The notes under the pieces are model-generated. The model was given only the letters and a program-made list of their open reading frames with translations, did no database searches and was not told the DNA's origin. A program made the position numbers and the translations under genes. This document shows positions 56,975-64,000 of a stretch of 64,000 bases of DNA, piece by piece. The stretch lies in assembly GCA_019353055.1 (NCBI GenBank), contig JABAHL010000002.1:1-64000 (forward strand), in the 5' to 3' direction. This DNA comes from Faucicola osloensis_C (lineage in GTDB: Bacteria > Pseudomonadota > Gammaproteobacteria > Pseudomonadales > Moraxellaceae). Positions within the stretch are counted from its first letter, which is position 1; every line of letters starts with the position of its first letter.

Positions 56975-58372
56975 ATGGCAAAATCAAAATTATCCTATGT
57001 GTGCCAGCAATGTGGCGCAAACTTCGGTAAATGGTCGGGACAGTGTGCCGAATGTGGCGCCTGGAATAGCCTTGTCGAAGCGCCGACAGTCAGCATGCCA
57101 CATCATAAACCTGTCACCAAAAAAGCCAGCAACTACGCGGGCGAACAATCGAGCGTCATGCCACTTAATGCCGTGCCCATGTCACTCGATACCAGGCTGT
57201 CAACGGGTGTTGGTGAGTTTGATAGGGTGTTGGGCGGCGGCTTAGTGGCAGGTTCTGTGGTGCTGATTGGGGGTGATCCTGGTATTGGCAAATCTACTAT
57301 CTTGCTACAGACGGCGATTCATATGGCAGAAAACCAAAGCCTCGCCGGCAGTGCGCTGTACATTACCGGTGAAGAATCGTTGTCACAGGTGGCGATGCGG
57401 GCGAGTCGTTTGGGGCTACCCAATAATAACTTAAAAGTATTGGCAGAAACCAATGTTGAAATGATTTGCCAAGCCTTGACCCAAGAGCAACCAGCCGTCG
57501 CCATCATTGACTCAATTCAGACTTTGTTTACCGAAGCCATCCAATCCGCGCCAGGCGGGGTCAGTCAAATCCGTGAGTCAGCGGCGATTTTGACGCGCTA
57601 TGCCAAGCAAACGGGCACAGCGTTATTTTTGGTCGGGCATGTGACCAAAGAAGGGGCGCTGGCAGGCCCTCGCGTGCTAGAACATATGGTGGATGCGGTA
57701 CTGTATTTTGAAGGGCAATCAGACAGCCGTTTTCGAATGATTCGTGCGGTGAAAAATCGTTTTGGTGCCGTCAACGAGCTGGGGATTTTTGCCATGACGG
57801 ATGCAGGACTCAAAGAAGTGGCAAATCCATCGGCGATATTTTTAAGTCGCTATGATAAACCGATTGCAGGCTCAGTGGTCATGGTTAGCCGTGAAGGTAC
57901 CAGACCGCTACTGGTTGAAGTACAAGCGCTGGTCGATGAATCGCAAGGACAACCTAGGCGTATGGCATTAGGTTTAGATTATCAGCGCTTAGCCATGTTG
58001 CTGGCAGTCATGCACCGTCATGGCGGTATCCAAACCAATGGGCAAGATGTGTATGTCAATGTGGTAGGCGGGGTCAAGGTACTTGAAACCGGCTCTGATT
58101 TGGCGGTGTTATTAGCCTGTGCCTCTAGTATTAAAGAAAAGCCTTTACCTTATACCCTAGCGGTATTTGGTGAAGTGGGCTTATCGGGTGAAATCAGACC
58201 GGTGCCCAATGGTCAAGAGCGTCTAAAAGAAGCGGTGAAACATGGCTTTACCCATGCAATTGTACCCAAAGCCAATGCCCCAAAAACGCAATTAGAGCAA
58301 TATCAAGGTCTCAACATCATTGCAGTTGAGCGATTAGATGATGCGATTGATAGCGCCTTTAATTATCTATAA
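56975..58372 (+). CDS. radA: DNA repair protein RadA
   Basis: RadA (Sms) is a RecA-like DnaB-type helicase that helps branch migration in recombination. The N-terminal zinc finger is CQQCG...CAECG (residues ~9-30). Walker A is GGDPGIGKSTILLQ, the KNRFG motif (AVKNRFGAVNELGIFAM) is diagnostic, and the C-terminus has the Lon-protease-like domain (GEVGLSGEIRPVPNGQERL). The ATG at 56975 is preferred to a TTG at 56966. A terminator follows. Confidence 0.96.
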   Translation: MAKSKLSYVCQQCGANFGKWSGQCAECGAWNSLVEAPTVSMPHHKPVTKKASNYAGEQSSVMPLNAVPMSLDTRLSTGVGEFDRVLGGGLVAGSVVLIGGDPGIGKSTILLQTAIHMAENQSLAGSALYITGEESLSQVAMRASRLGLPNNNLKVLAETNVEMICQALTQEQPAVAIIDSIQTLFTEAIQSAPGGVSQIRESAAILTRYAKQTGTALFLVGHVTKEGALAGPRVLEHMVDAVLYFEGQSDSRFRMIRAVKNRFGAVNELGIFAMTDAGLKEVANPSAIFLSRYDKPIAGSVVMVSREGTRPLLVEVQALVDESQGQPRRMALGLDYQRLAMLLAVMHRHGGIQTNGQDVYVNVVGGVKVLETGSDLAVLLACASSIKEKPLPYTLAVFGEVGLSGEIRPVPNGQERLKEAVKHGFTHAIVPKANAPKTQLEQYQGLNIIAVERLDDAIDSAFNYL

Positions 58373-58383
58373 ATAAAAGACAT

Positions 58384-58417
58384 AAAAAAAGCTGAAAAGT
58401 AACATTTCAGCTTTTTT
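58384..58417. terminator. Bidirectional intrinsic terminator
   Basis: Stem GCTGAAA/TTTCAGC (58391-58397, 58405-58411) is flanked by A7 and T6. It lies between the convergent radA and the small minus-strand gene at 58431. Confidence 0.9.
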
Positions 58418-58430
58418 ATGATTGACTTGT

Positions 58431-58763
58431 TTATTCTGCATCTGCGGCAAAGTTAAAGTATTTGGATTGACTGCCAATGATTTTTTCAACCGCTTCAATC
58501 ACTTCATCCACCACATCATCATACACCCCATAGTGAAGTTCATTGCGAAACGAGGTAAACGGGCTTTTACGTAGACCTGAACGCACTTCGGTGATACCAT
58601 TTTTATGGTAAATAAAATCAACTTTACCATTGGTGTTTAGTACACAGCTTAACCGTCCATCTTTTACCATCATATCTACGCGCTCTGGCATAAAGATGTA
58701 TTCATTAACATTTAACGTTTTGTCTTCGACAGCTTTTTTAACAAGTGATTTTAAATCAAACAT
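58431..58763 (-). CDS. Small unidentified protein
   Basis: I do not recognise this 110-residue protein. It has no signal peptide or membrane segment. It opens with a basic/acidic helix (DLKSLVKKAVEDKTLNV), continues with a strand-rich middle (VDMMVKDGRLSCVLN, VDFIYHKNGITEVRSG) and ends in an acidic helix (DDVVDEVIEAVEKIIG). GAGG lies at a good distance from the ATG, and terminators on both sides mark it as its own unit. It is likely a real cytoplasmic protein. Confidence 0.75.
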   Translation of the reverse strand: MFDLKSLVKKAVEDKTLNVNEYIFMPERVDMMVKDGRLSCVLNTNGKVDFIYHKNGITEVRSGLRKSPFTSFRNELHYGVYDDVVDEVIEAVEKIIGSQSKYFNFAADAE

Positions 58764-58874
58764 AGTGACCTCAAAGTGTATGGTTTTTTATAATTAACAT
58801 TTAGAGAAAATAGCAGTATTGTCACTGCTTGCTTATCAACTGTTATTATGAAGAATTAATCTATCACTATGTGT

Positions 58875-58902
58875 AAAAAAATGGATAACTTATGTTATCC
58901 AT
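58875..58902 (-). terminator. Intrinsic terminator of the ABC importer operon
   Basis: On the minus strand a perfect 9-bp stem ATGGATAAC/GTTATCCAT (58902-58881) with a 4-base loop is followed by T6. It lies about 60 bases beyond the ATPase stop. Confidence 0.85.
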
Positions 58903-58962
58903 CTTCATCTTGTTAACCATTAGCGCCCATTTAACCCATCGTATTTAATTGCGCAAAGCTAA

Positions 58963-59757
58963 TTAGCTCAAAATTAAGCTGTCATCTTCTACCACTTCGC
59001 CGCGGGTGCGTTCAAACATATTGAGTAAATCATGGACAGTCATGCCTTTGCGTTCATCACCTGATACGTCTAGTACCACTTGTCCTTGGTGGAGCATGAC
59101 GGTACGCGTGCCATGATTGAGCGCTTGTTGCATGGAGTGTGTGACCATCATGGTGGTGAGATTGTTTTCTTGGACGATTTTATCGGTCAGTTCCAAGACG
59201 AAAGCGGCGGTTTTTGGGTCAAGGGCGGCCGTGTGTTCATCGAGTAGTAAAATTTTTGACGGCTGCAGCGATGCCATTAATAGGCTAACCGCTTGGCGTT
59301 GCCCGCCTGATAATAAACCCATACGGTCAGTGAGCCGATTTTCTAACCCTAATTTTAAAATCGCCAGTTTTTCACGAAAAATTTCACGGTTTTTGTTGTT
59401 GAGTGCGCCTTTTAAAAAACGCGATTCGCCGCGCTTGTAAGCAAGTGCCATGTTTTCTTCAATGGTTAAGGCTTCACAAGTACCTGCCATTGGGTCTTGA
59501 AAAACGCGTGCTACCCAGTGCGCCCGCTGGTGGGCGGATTTTTTGGTCACATCAATATTATTTAGGGTGATTTTGCCGCTATCGACCCGAATCGTGCCAG
59601 CGACAGCATTTAAAAACGTCGACTTACCTGCGCCGTTGGTACCAATGACCGTGACAAATTCACCCGCTTCAATACGCAGGCTGATACCACGTAAGGCAGG
59701 GTTCTCGATGGGCGTACCAGGATTGAAGGTCAATCGTAGGTTGTCTGCGTTCATCAT
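58963..59757 (-). CDS. ABC importer ATP-binding protein (TrpZ-like)
   Basis: This nucleotide-binding subunit energises the importer encoded by this operon. Walker A is GTNGAGKSTFLNAVA, the signature is LLSGGQRQAVSLLMA, Walker B ILLLDEHTAALDPK (His replaces the usual Pro after DE), and the H-loop MMVTHSMQQAL. At 264 residues it is full length. AAGGAC precedes two adjacent ATGs. It is the last gene of an SBP-permease-ATPase operon of the TrpXYZ/ABC_sub_bind type. Confidence 0.93.
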   Translation of the reverse strand: MMNADNLRLTFNPGTPIENPALRGISLRIEAGEFVTVIGTNGAGKSTFLNAVAGTIRVDSGKITLNNIDVTKKSAHQRAHWVARVFQDPMAGTCEALTIEENMALAYKRGESRFLKGALNNKNREIFREKLAILKLGLENRLTDRMGLLSGGQRQAVSLLMASLQPSKILLLDEHTAALDPKTAAFVLELTDKIVQENNLTTMMVTHSMQQALNHGTRTVMLHQGQVVLDVSGDERKGMTVHDLLNMFERTRGEVVEDDSLILS

Positions 59758-59824
59758 AAGGCATTGTCCTTTTACTTTATAAGTTGTTAAGTGCTAAAGC
59801 TAAAATCAACTATTTGATGCCAAG

Positions 59825-60730
59825 TTAAGCAGCATGCTTATGGCGATTGCTCAAAATTTTTGATTTGATTTTTGGCAGAATTAAAGCAATCACCACCAGC
59901 AGTGCGGTGACTAAGTTAACATCTTGAGGACCAAAACCAATCGCACGTAAGGTATCATTTGACAACGCAATTTGGATAAAGAATTTATAAAGAATCGCCC
60001 CGACAATAACAGATAGGGTAATCCACAGCATTTTTTTGGCAGGCATGATGGTTTCACCAATGATAACGGCAGCAAGACCAATCACAATGGTGCCAACACC
60101 AATGGAAATATCGGCACCCCCTTGGGTTTGCACAAAAATCGCACCCGCAAGCGCAATCAGCCCGTTAGAAATCGCCATACCTAGCAAGATACTACGAGAG
60201 GTAGCAATCCCTTGTGCTTGTGACATTCTAAGGTTAGAGCCAGTTGCCCGCATCGCCAAGCCCATCTCAGTGCTAAAGAACCAATCTAAGAAAAACTTGG
60301 CAGCAATCACCACACCACCAATGACCACACAGCGCATCCAATAGCCGTTACTATCAGTCACCAGTTCGCCAAATATGGTTGGCTCACCGAGCAATGCCAA
60401 GTTTGGCGCTTGCATAATACGCAAATTGACGGCATACAGCGCGACCATGACCAAAATACTTGAGAGCAGCTGTAAAATACCAAGTTTGACATGTAGCCAA
60501 GCCGTTACCAAACCTGCAACACCACCAGCAAGCATACCAAAGATACAAGCCAGCCAAGGGTTGACATCCGCGATGATTGCCACACCCGCGACAGCACCGC
60601 CTAAGGGAAAACTACCATCCGCGGTCAAATCTGGAAAATCTAACACCCGAAATGAAATGTATACGCCCAAGGCCACTAACGCATAGATTAGACCACTTTC
60701 TAGGGCACCAAATAAAGCAAGTAACGACAT
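59825..60730 (-). CDS. ABC importer permease (TrpY-like, BPD_transp_2 family)
   Basis: The permease has about eight hydrophobic helices and the pattern of the branched-chain amino acid/ribose permease superfamily: GVYISFRVLDFPDLTADGSFPLGG near the N-terminus, split around Asp residues, and the EAA-like ATGSNLRMSQAQGIAT block. This version is the kind found with DUF534/ABC_sub_bind proteins. At 301 residues it is full length. It lies 67 bases upstream of the ATPase gene and 180 downstream of the binding-protein gene. Confidence 0.92.
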   Translation of the reverse strand: MSLLALFGALESGLIYALVALGVYISFRVLDFPDLTADGSFPLGGAVAGVAIIADVNPWLACIFGMLAGGVAGLVTAWLHVKLGILQLLSSILVMVALYAVNLRIMQAPNLALLGEPTIFGELVTDSNGYWMRCVVIGGVVIAAKFFLDWFFSTEMGLAMRATGSNLRMSQAQGIATSRSILLGMAISNGLIALAGAIFVQTQGGADISIGVGTIVIGLAAVIIGETIMPAKKMLWITLSVIVGAILYKFFIQIALSNDTLRAIGFGPQDVNLVTALLVVIALILPKIKSKILSNRHKHAA

Positions 60731-60753
60731 AACTGTTCACACAAAAAAGTAAA

Positions 60754-60780
60754 GACCGCTTGTTAATTTAACAAGCAGTC
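60754..60780 (-). terminator. Operon-internal hairpin, possible attenuator
   Basis: A 9-bp perfect stem GCTTGTTAA/TTAACAAGC is extended by GAC/GTC after one mismatch. On the minus strand it is followed by TTTACTTTTTTG. It lies between the binding-protein stop and the permease start, so it may thin out transcription of permease and ATPase or protect the upstream mRNA. Confidence 0.55.
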
Positions 60781-60910
60781 AGGTGTTAAGGTAAACCAAG
60801 TGGCATTAAGCGTAATGCGACTAAAGTACAAATACGCGCTTTGAAACTTTAGTTGCCACTGGGAAATTAAATTTGCAATCACATTAAAACAGCTAACATT
60901 AACCAATGAC

Positions 60911-61978
60911 TTATTGTTTAGCTTTTGGCGCAGGCTCTACTTGTGCTGCCTGACTAATTAAATCTTGTGGCAACGTAATGCCAACTTCTTGCGCGTGTTT
61001 TGGGCTAAGGTATAAATCAAGCTTATTCATAGTGATAGGCTTGATGGTGCCTGGTTTCTCGCCTTTTAGGACGCGTCCAACGATTTTACCTGTTTCGATG
61101 CCCAAGTCTTTGTAGTTGATACCCAACGCCGCGACTGCACCACGGGCAACGGAGTCAGTATCGGACGCCACTAGAGGGACTTTGATTTCTTTAGCCGCTT
61201 GGTAAAGCGACTCATAAGCGGATACCACGTTGTTGTCAAGTGAGGTATAGATGAGCTGAACTTTACCTTGTAGACCGCGAGTCGCTTGCGGAATATCGGT
61301 AGTGCGCTGTGCAGGTGCTGCAACGATGCTAATGCCCATCGGTTTAAATTTTGTTTCAAGCGCTTTGAGTACTACCGTTGAGTTGACTTCGCCTGGGCTG
61401 TATACATAGCCGACTGATTTGAGATTTGGTACGACTTTTTTCATCAGCTCAATCTGTGGCTCAAGTGGCAACATGTCTGATGCGCCTGTCACGTTGGTGC
61501 CAGAGGCTTCCCAAGATTTTATCAGTTTCGCTTCGACAGGGTCGGTAACCGCAGAGAAGATGACAGGAATTGAGTTGGTCGCTGCAATGACGGATTGCGC
61601 CGATGGGGTAGCAATGGCAACGATGGCATCGGGTTTATCCGCGGCAAATTGTTTGGCAATCTGACCGGCAGTCGCCGTATTGCCTTGGGCTGATTGGAAG
61701 TTTACTTTTAGGTTTTGACCTTCTTTAAAGCCTTCGTTGCCAAGCTCTTCAATCACACCTTGACGAACGGCATCTAATGCTGGGTGCTCAACGATTGCTG
61801 TGATAGCAACAGACTTGGTATCGCCTGACGCAGCTGTCGTTGCGCTTGCTGTGCTTGCAGTATTGGCATCAGCTGTTTTATTGTTAGATTGGCTGCAGCC
61901 CATTAGGCTTGCCATACAAATTCCACCTAGCATCATTGCTTTGGTCAAACGAGAAACACCAAATGTAGCGTTAAACAT
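60911..61978 (-). CDS. ABC transporter substrate-binding lipoprotein (TrpX-like, ABC_sub_bind)
   Basis: This protein captures the substrate outside the inner membrane. A lipoprotein signal is visible (GGICMASLMGC, Cys28), then a ~20-residue Ala/Thr/Ser-rich linker. The ABC_sub_bind (DUF534) domain starts VAITAIVEHPALDAVRQGV and includes ANFQSAQGN-type VNFQSAQGNTATAGQIAKQF and PDAIVAIATPSAQ. Characterised relatives bind tryptophan or other aromatic or small ligands, so the ligand is not fixed. GGAG precedes the ATG. A close paralogue begins at the right edge of the window. Confidence 0.93.
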   Translation of the reverse strand: MFNATFGVSRLTKAMMLGGICMASLMGCSQSNNKTADANTASTASATTAASGDTKSVAITAIVEHPALDAVRQGVIEELGNEGFKEGQNLKVNFQSAQGNTATAGQIAKQFAADKPDAIVAIATPSAQSVIAATNSIPVIFSAVTDPVEAKLIKSWEASGTNVTGASDMLPLEPQIELMKKVVPNLKSVGYVYSPGEVNSTVVLKALETKFKPMGISIVAAPAQRTTDIPQATRGLQGKVQLIYTSLDNNVVSAYESLYQAAKEIKVPLVASDTDSVARGAVAALGINYKDLGIETGKIVGRVLKGEKPGTIKPITMNKLDLYLSPKHAQEVGITLPQDLISQAAQVEPAPKAKQ

Positions 61979-62411
61979 ATATCACTCCGAAAATCCATCC
62001 ATAGGGTATCAATTAGAAAGGTTATAAAAAGGTAAATCTTAAAAAAGAAAATCTTACACTTCAATAACAATATCATACAGCATTGTTAAACATTATTTAC
62101 ATTTTATCAGCTAATTTTGCAGTCGCATAGCGTTATATGTATCAGGCAAGCTTGCCAACCATGATAAAAGCTTTGGGTCACTGGTTAAAAAGTGTTTTCT
62201 GATAAATTCATATAACATAAAGATCTGCTTCATTTCGTTAATGTATCATTTTTTAATAATAATTCGCTAAGTCATCAGCTAACTAATAAGTCATAGCGCA
62301 TTGTTTTTAAGGAGAAAGAAAATTACCACAGCATTGTCATATTAAGTTACATTTTAATTTCATAATATAGTTTCATACAGAATTATTTATTTAACGTACA
62401 GATAAAGGTGT
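61979..62411. other. Divergent intergenic region (binding protein / CigR-like gene)
   Basis: This 433-base AT-rich region lies between divergently read genes and must contain both promoters. Candidate -10 boxes are plentiful because of base composition and I cannot single one out. No reading frame of note, RNA gene or terminator is seen. Confidence 0.4.
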
Positions 62412-62927
62412 ATGAAAATGAAAAAATCGACGTTATTAACTAGCTTATTTTTAGCGGGCTCATTCATGGCTTCATCCGCTGTTTTTGCAGATCCTGGTCA
62501 TAGTAAAGCTCAATATAAACAAGCTAGAAACTGGAAACAGCAACAAAAACACTATAAAGATGATCGCAAAGAAAACCAACGCTACAACACAAACCATGAT
62601 AGAGACCGCGACAGAGGTGATAATAGATACTACGATAGTCGTAGTGGTCGCTACCTAACCCACGATCAGTATCGCCAATTACCCCCAGGTCTGCAAAAAA
62701 ATGTCGCACGTGGTAAAGCGGTACCACCAGGCTGGGCAAAAAAATTAGACAATCGTTACTACACAGTCAAGCGATATAATGACCGTAATGTCTATGTGTT
62801 AAATAACAATGCTTATCGCCAGGCAAAGGTTATCAGTCGCCCGCGTCCAGGTGAAGTGCGCCTACGTGTTGACAACCGCGTACTTGATGTTCTTGAAGCG
62901 ACACGTGTTATTTTAAATGTGCTTTAA
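62412..62927 (+). CDS. CigR/RcnB-like periplasmic protein
   Basis: A Sec signal peptide (LLTSLFLAGSFMASSAVFA) is followed by a very hydrophilic, basic/aromatic region (residues ~25-85, rich in Lys, Gln, Asp, Arg, Tyr and His). Next come the motif LPPGLQKNVARGKAVPPGWAKK and a C-terminal RcnB-type beta domain (YYTVKRYNDRNVYVLNNNAY...). The LPPGL-ARGK-PPGW motif is typical of CigR-family proteins; RcnB itself affects Ni/Co homeostasis in E. coli. Function here is unknown. It stands alone between two paralogous binding-protein genes on the other strand and is closed by a terminator. Confidence 0.8.
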   Translation: MKMKKSTLLTSLFLAGSFMASSAVFADPGHSKAQYKQARNWKQQQKHYKDDRKENQRYNTNHDRDRDRGDNRYYDSRSGRYLTHDQYRQLPPGLQKNVARGKAVPPGWAKKLDNRYYTVKRYNDRNVYVLNNNAYRQAKVISRPRPGEVRLRVDNRVLDVLEATRVILNVL

Positions 62928-62958
62928 ATAACGCATCATTTTACTGTAGAGTTTGAAG

Positions 62959-62988
62959 AACCCGTCTATTTAGTTAGGCGGGTTTTTT
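62959..62988 (+). terminator. Intrinsic terminator of the CigR-like gene
   Basis: A 10-bp stem AACCCGTCTA/TAGGCGGGTT (one G-T pair) with a 6-base loop is followed by T4-6, 31 bases after the stop. Confidence 0.85.
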
Positions 62989-63006
62989 CTTATTTACCCA
63001 TAGCAA

Positions 63007-64000
63007 TTATTTGTCTATTTTTCGCTCGGGTGTAGTATCAACGTTAATCGCGCCTTTCAATAGTTCAGGATTTAGTGTTAAGCCTTGTGCTTGTGCGTGT
63101 TTTGGGCTCACGTATAAAGTTAATTGGTTCATCACTTCGGGTTTAACTTGATTGACAGGTGTACCATCCAAAATTTTACCTACCATTTTGCCTGTGGTGC
63201 GCCCAAAGTCATAATCATTGACACCGAGTGCTGCCGTAGCACCTCGGCGGACGCTAAACTCATCGGAGGCGATGATGGGAAGTTTTAGTGCATTGGCTGA
63301 TTGCACCATTGATTCAAATGCCGACGCCACATTATTGTCCATTGAGGTATAAATCAACTGGGCTTTGCCGCCAAGACTATTAGTTGCCATGGCAATATCA
63401 GTCGGACGGTTGGCAGGGATATCCACTAAGTTCATGCCACGTTTTGGTAGCGTAATGCTGAGTTTATCGCGCAGCGCCACCGAATTCATTTCACCTGCGC
63501 TAAACACATAGCCAATGGATTTGGCTGACGGCATGATTTTTTGCATAAAGTCTAGCTGCGGTGCTAACGGTAATTGGCTGGATAAACCTGTGATGTTGGG
63601 CTGAGTCGGGGTGTTTTGTTGAGTAATGAGCTTGGCAGCCACAGGATCTGACACCGCTGTATAAACAATCGGTATCTCTTTGCTAGCAGCAGCCAACGAC
63701 TGTGCAGTAGGGGTGGAGATTGCCACGATGGCATCAGGTTTATCCGCGACAAATTGTTTGGAGATTTGTCCTGCCGTTGCCGTATTGCCTTGTGCTGACT
63801 GAAAATTTACGGTTAGATTTTGCCCTTTTATATACCCTTCAGCAGCCAATTCATCAATGATACCTTGGCGAATGGCGTCGAGCGATGGGTGTGCCACAAT
63901 CGCAGAAATGGCGATGGTTTTATTGGGTTTTTGGCTGGCAGTGGCTGAGGGGTTGCTAGCCGTGTCCATAGAGGCTTGCGCGGCTGGCTTCTGAGGTGAG
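63007..64000 (-). CDS. Second TrpX-like substrate-binding protein (5' end outside window)
   Basis: The frame stays open to the right edge: codons upstream of the ATG at 63969 read SPQKPAAQAS without a stop. The sequence begins in an Ala/Ser/Pro-rich linker like the one after the lipid-modified Cys of the paralogue at 60911-61978. The true start and lipoprotein signal therefore lie beyond 64000. The ABC_sub_bind domain is complete (IAISAIVAHPSLDAIRQGI, VNFQSAQGNTATAGQISKQF). It is closely related to the other copy throughout. No permease or ATPase follows it in this window. Confidence 0.9.
   Translation of the reverse strand, partial: SPQKPAAQASMDTASNPSATASQKPNKTIAISAIVAHPSLDAIRQGIIDELAAEGYIKGQNLTVNFQSAQGNTATAGQISKQFVADKPDAIVAISTPTAQSLAAASKEIPIVYTAVSDPVAAKLITQQNTPTQPNITGLSSQLPLAPQLDFMQKIMPSAKSIGYVFSAGEMNSVALRDKLSITLPKRGMNLVDIPANRPTDIAMATNSLGGKAQLIYTSMDNNVASAFESMVQSANALKLPIIASDEFSVRRGATAALGVNDYDFGRTTGKMVGKILDGTPVNQVKPEVMNQLTLYVSPKHAQAQGLTLNPELLKGAINVDTTPERKIDK

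Overview
The window looks like chromosomal core sequence from a gammaproteobacterium of the family Moraxellaceae, most likely Moraxella (Faucicola/M. osloensis-like). This is inferred from Hfq with a long glycine-rich tail, a SpoT whose synthetase half looks degenerate, and gene orders seen in Acinetobacter, Psychrobacter and Moraxella (rplM-rpsI-petABC-sspAB, cmk-rpsA-ihfB-lapA-pyrF, holB-pilZ, tsaE-mutL-miaA-hfq, kdsD-kdsC-lptC-lptA-lptB). No rRNA, tRNA, insertion sequence, prophage or CRISPR array was found. Coding density is high, and intrinsic terminators with A/T-flanked stems mark most operon ends.

Layout. 1-7 kb: tail of an unidentified gene, rluB, a cold-shock-like/DUF805 membrane protein, then a minus-strand run of trpS, an O-methyltransferase, a NERD-domain protein, scpA and scpB, and a lipid A acyltransferase. 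7-18 kb: cstA with its small YbdD-type partner, an ammonium channel, a CPA2 cation/proton antiporter, an unidentified gene, a CDF zinc exporter, priA and ridA. 18-27 kb: spoT, rpoZ, sspA-sspB, the cytochrome bc1 operon petABC, rplM-rpsI and ychF. 27-36 kb: rsmA-apaH, a YbgC-type thioesterase, an MltF-like lytic transglycosylase, a probable small RNA, a Nif3-family protein and a Gcr-family membrane protein.

36-45 kb: holB-pilZ, cmk-rpsA, ihfB, lapA-pyrF, a metallophosphoesterase, a histidine phosphatase and a fatty acid desaturase. 45-52 kb: a two-component system pairing a PilS-like kinase with a GacA/NarL-like regulator, a QueD-family protein, then tsaE-mutL-miaA-hfq. 52-58 kb: the Kdo and LPS-export genes kdsD to lptB, a PACE-family efflux protein and radA. 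58-64 kb: a small unidentified gene, an ABC importer operon of the TrpXYZ type, a CigR/RcnB-like periplasmic protein, and the start of a second paralogous solute-binding protein that runs off the window.

Functional themes are envelope biogenesis (lipid A acylation, Kdo, Lpt export, peptidoglycan turnover), translation and RNA control (ribosomal proteins, Hfq, tRNA and rRNA modification), stringent response and respiration. The points that most deserve a second look are a structured small-RNA candidate at about 31.75-31.83 kb, a MutL with a much reduced C-terminal domain, the unusual kinase/regulator pairing, the hydrolase-only-looking SpoT, an in-frame 12-bp repeat in priA, and a set of short intergenic tandem repeats with different unit lengths. 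I did not find a clear, wholly new multi-gene system here.
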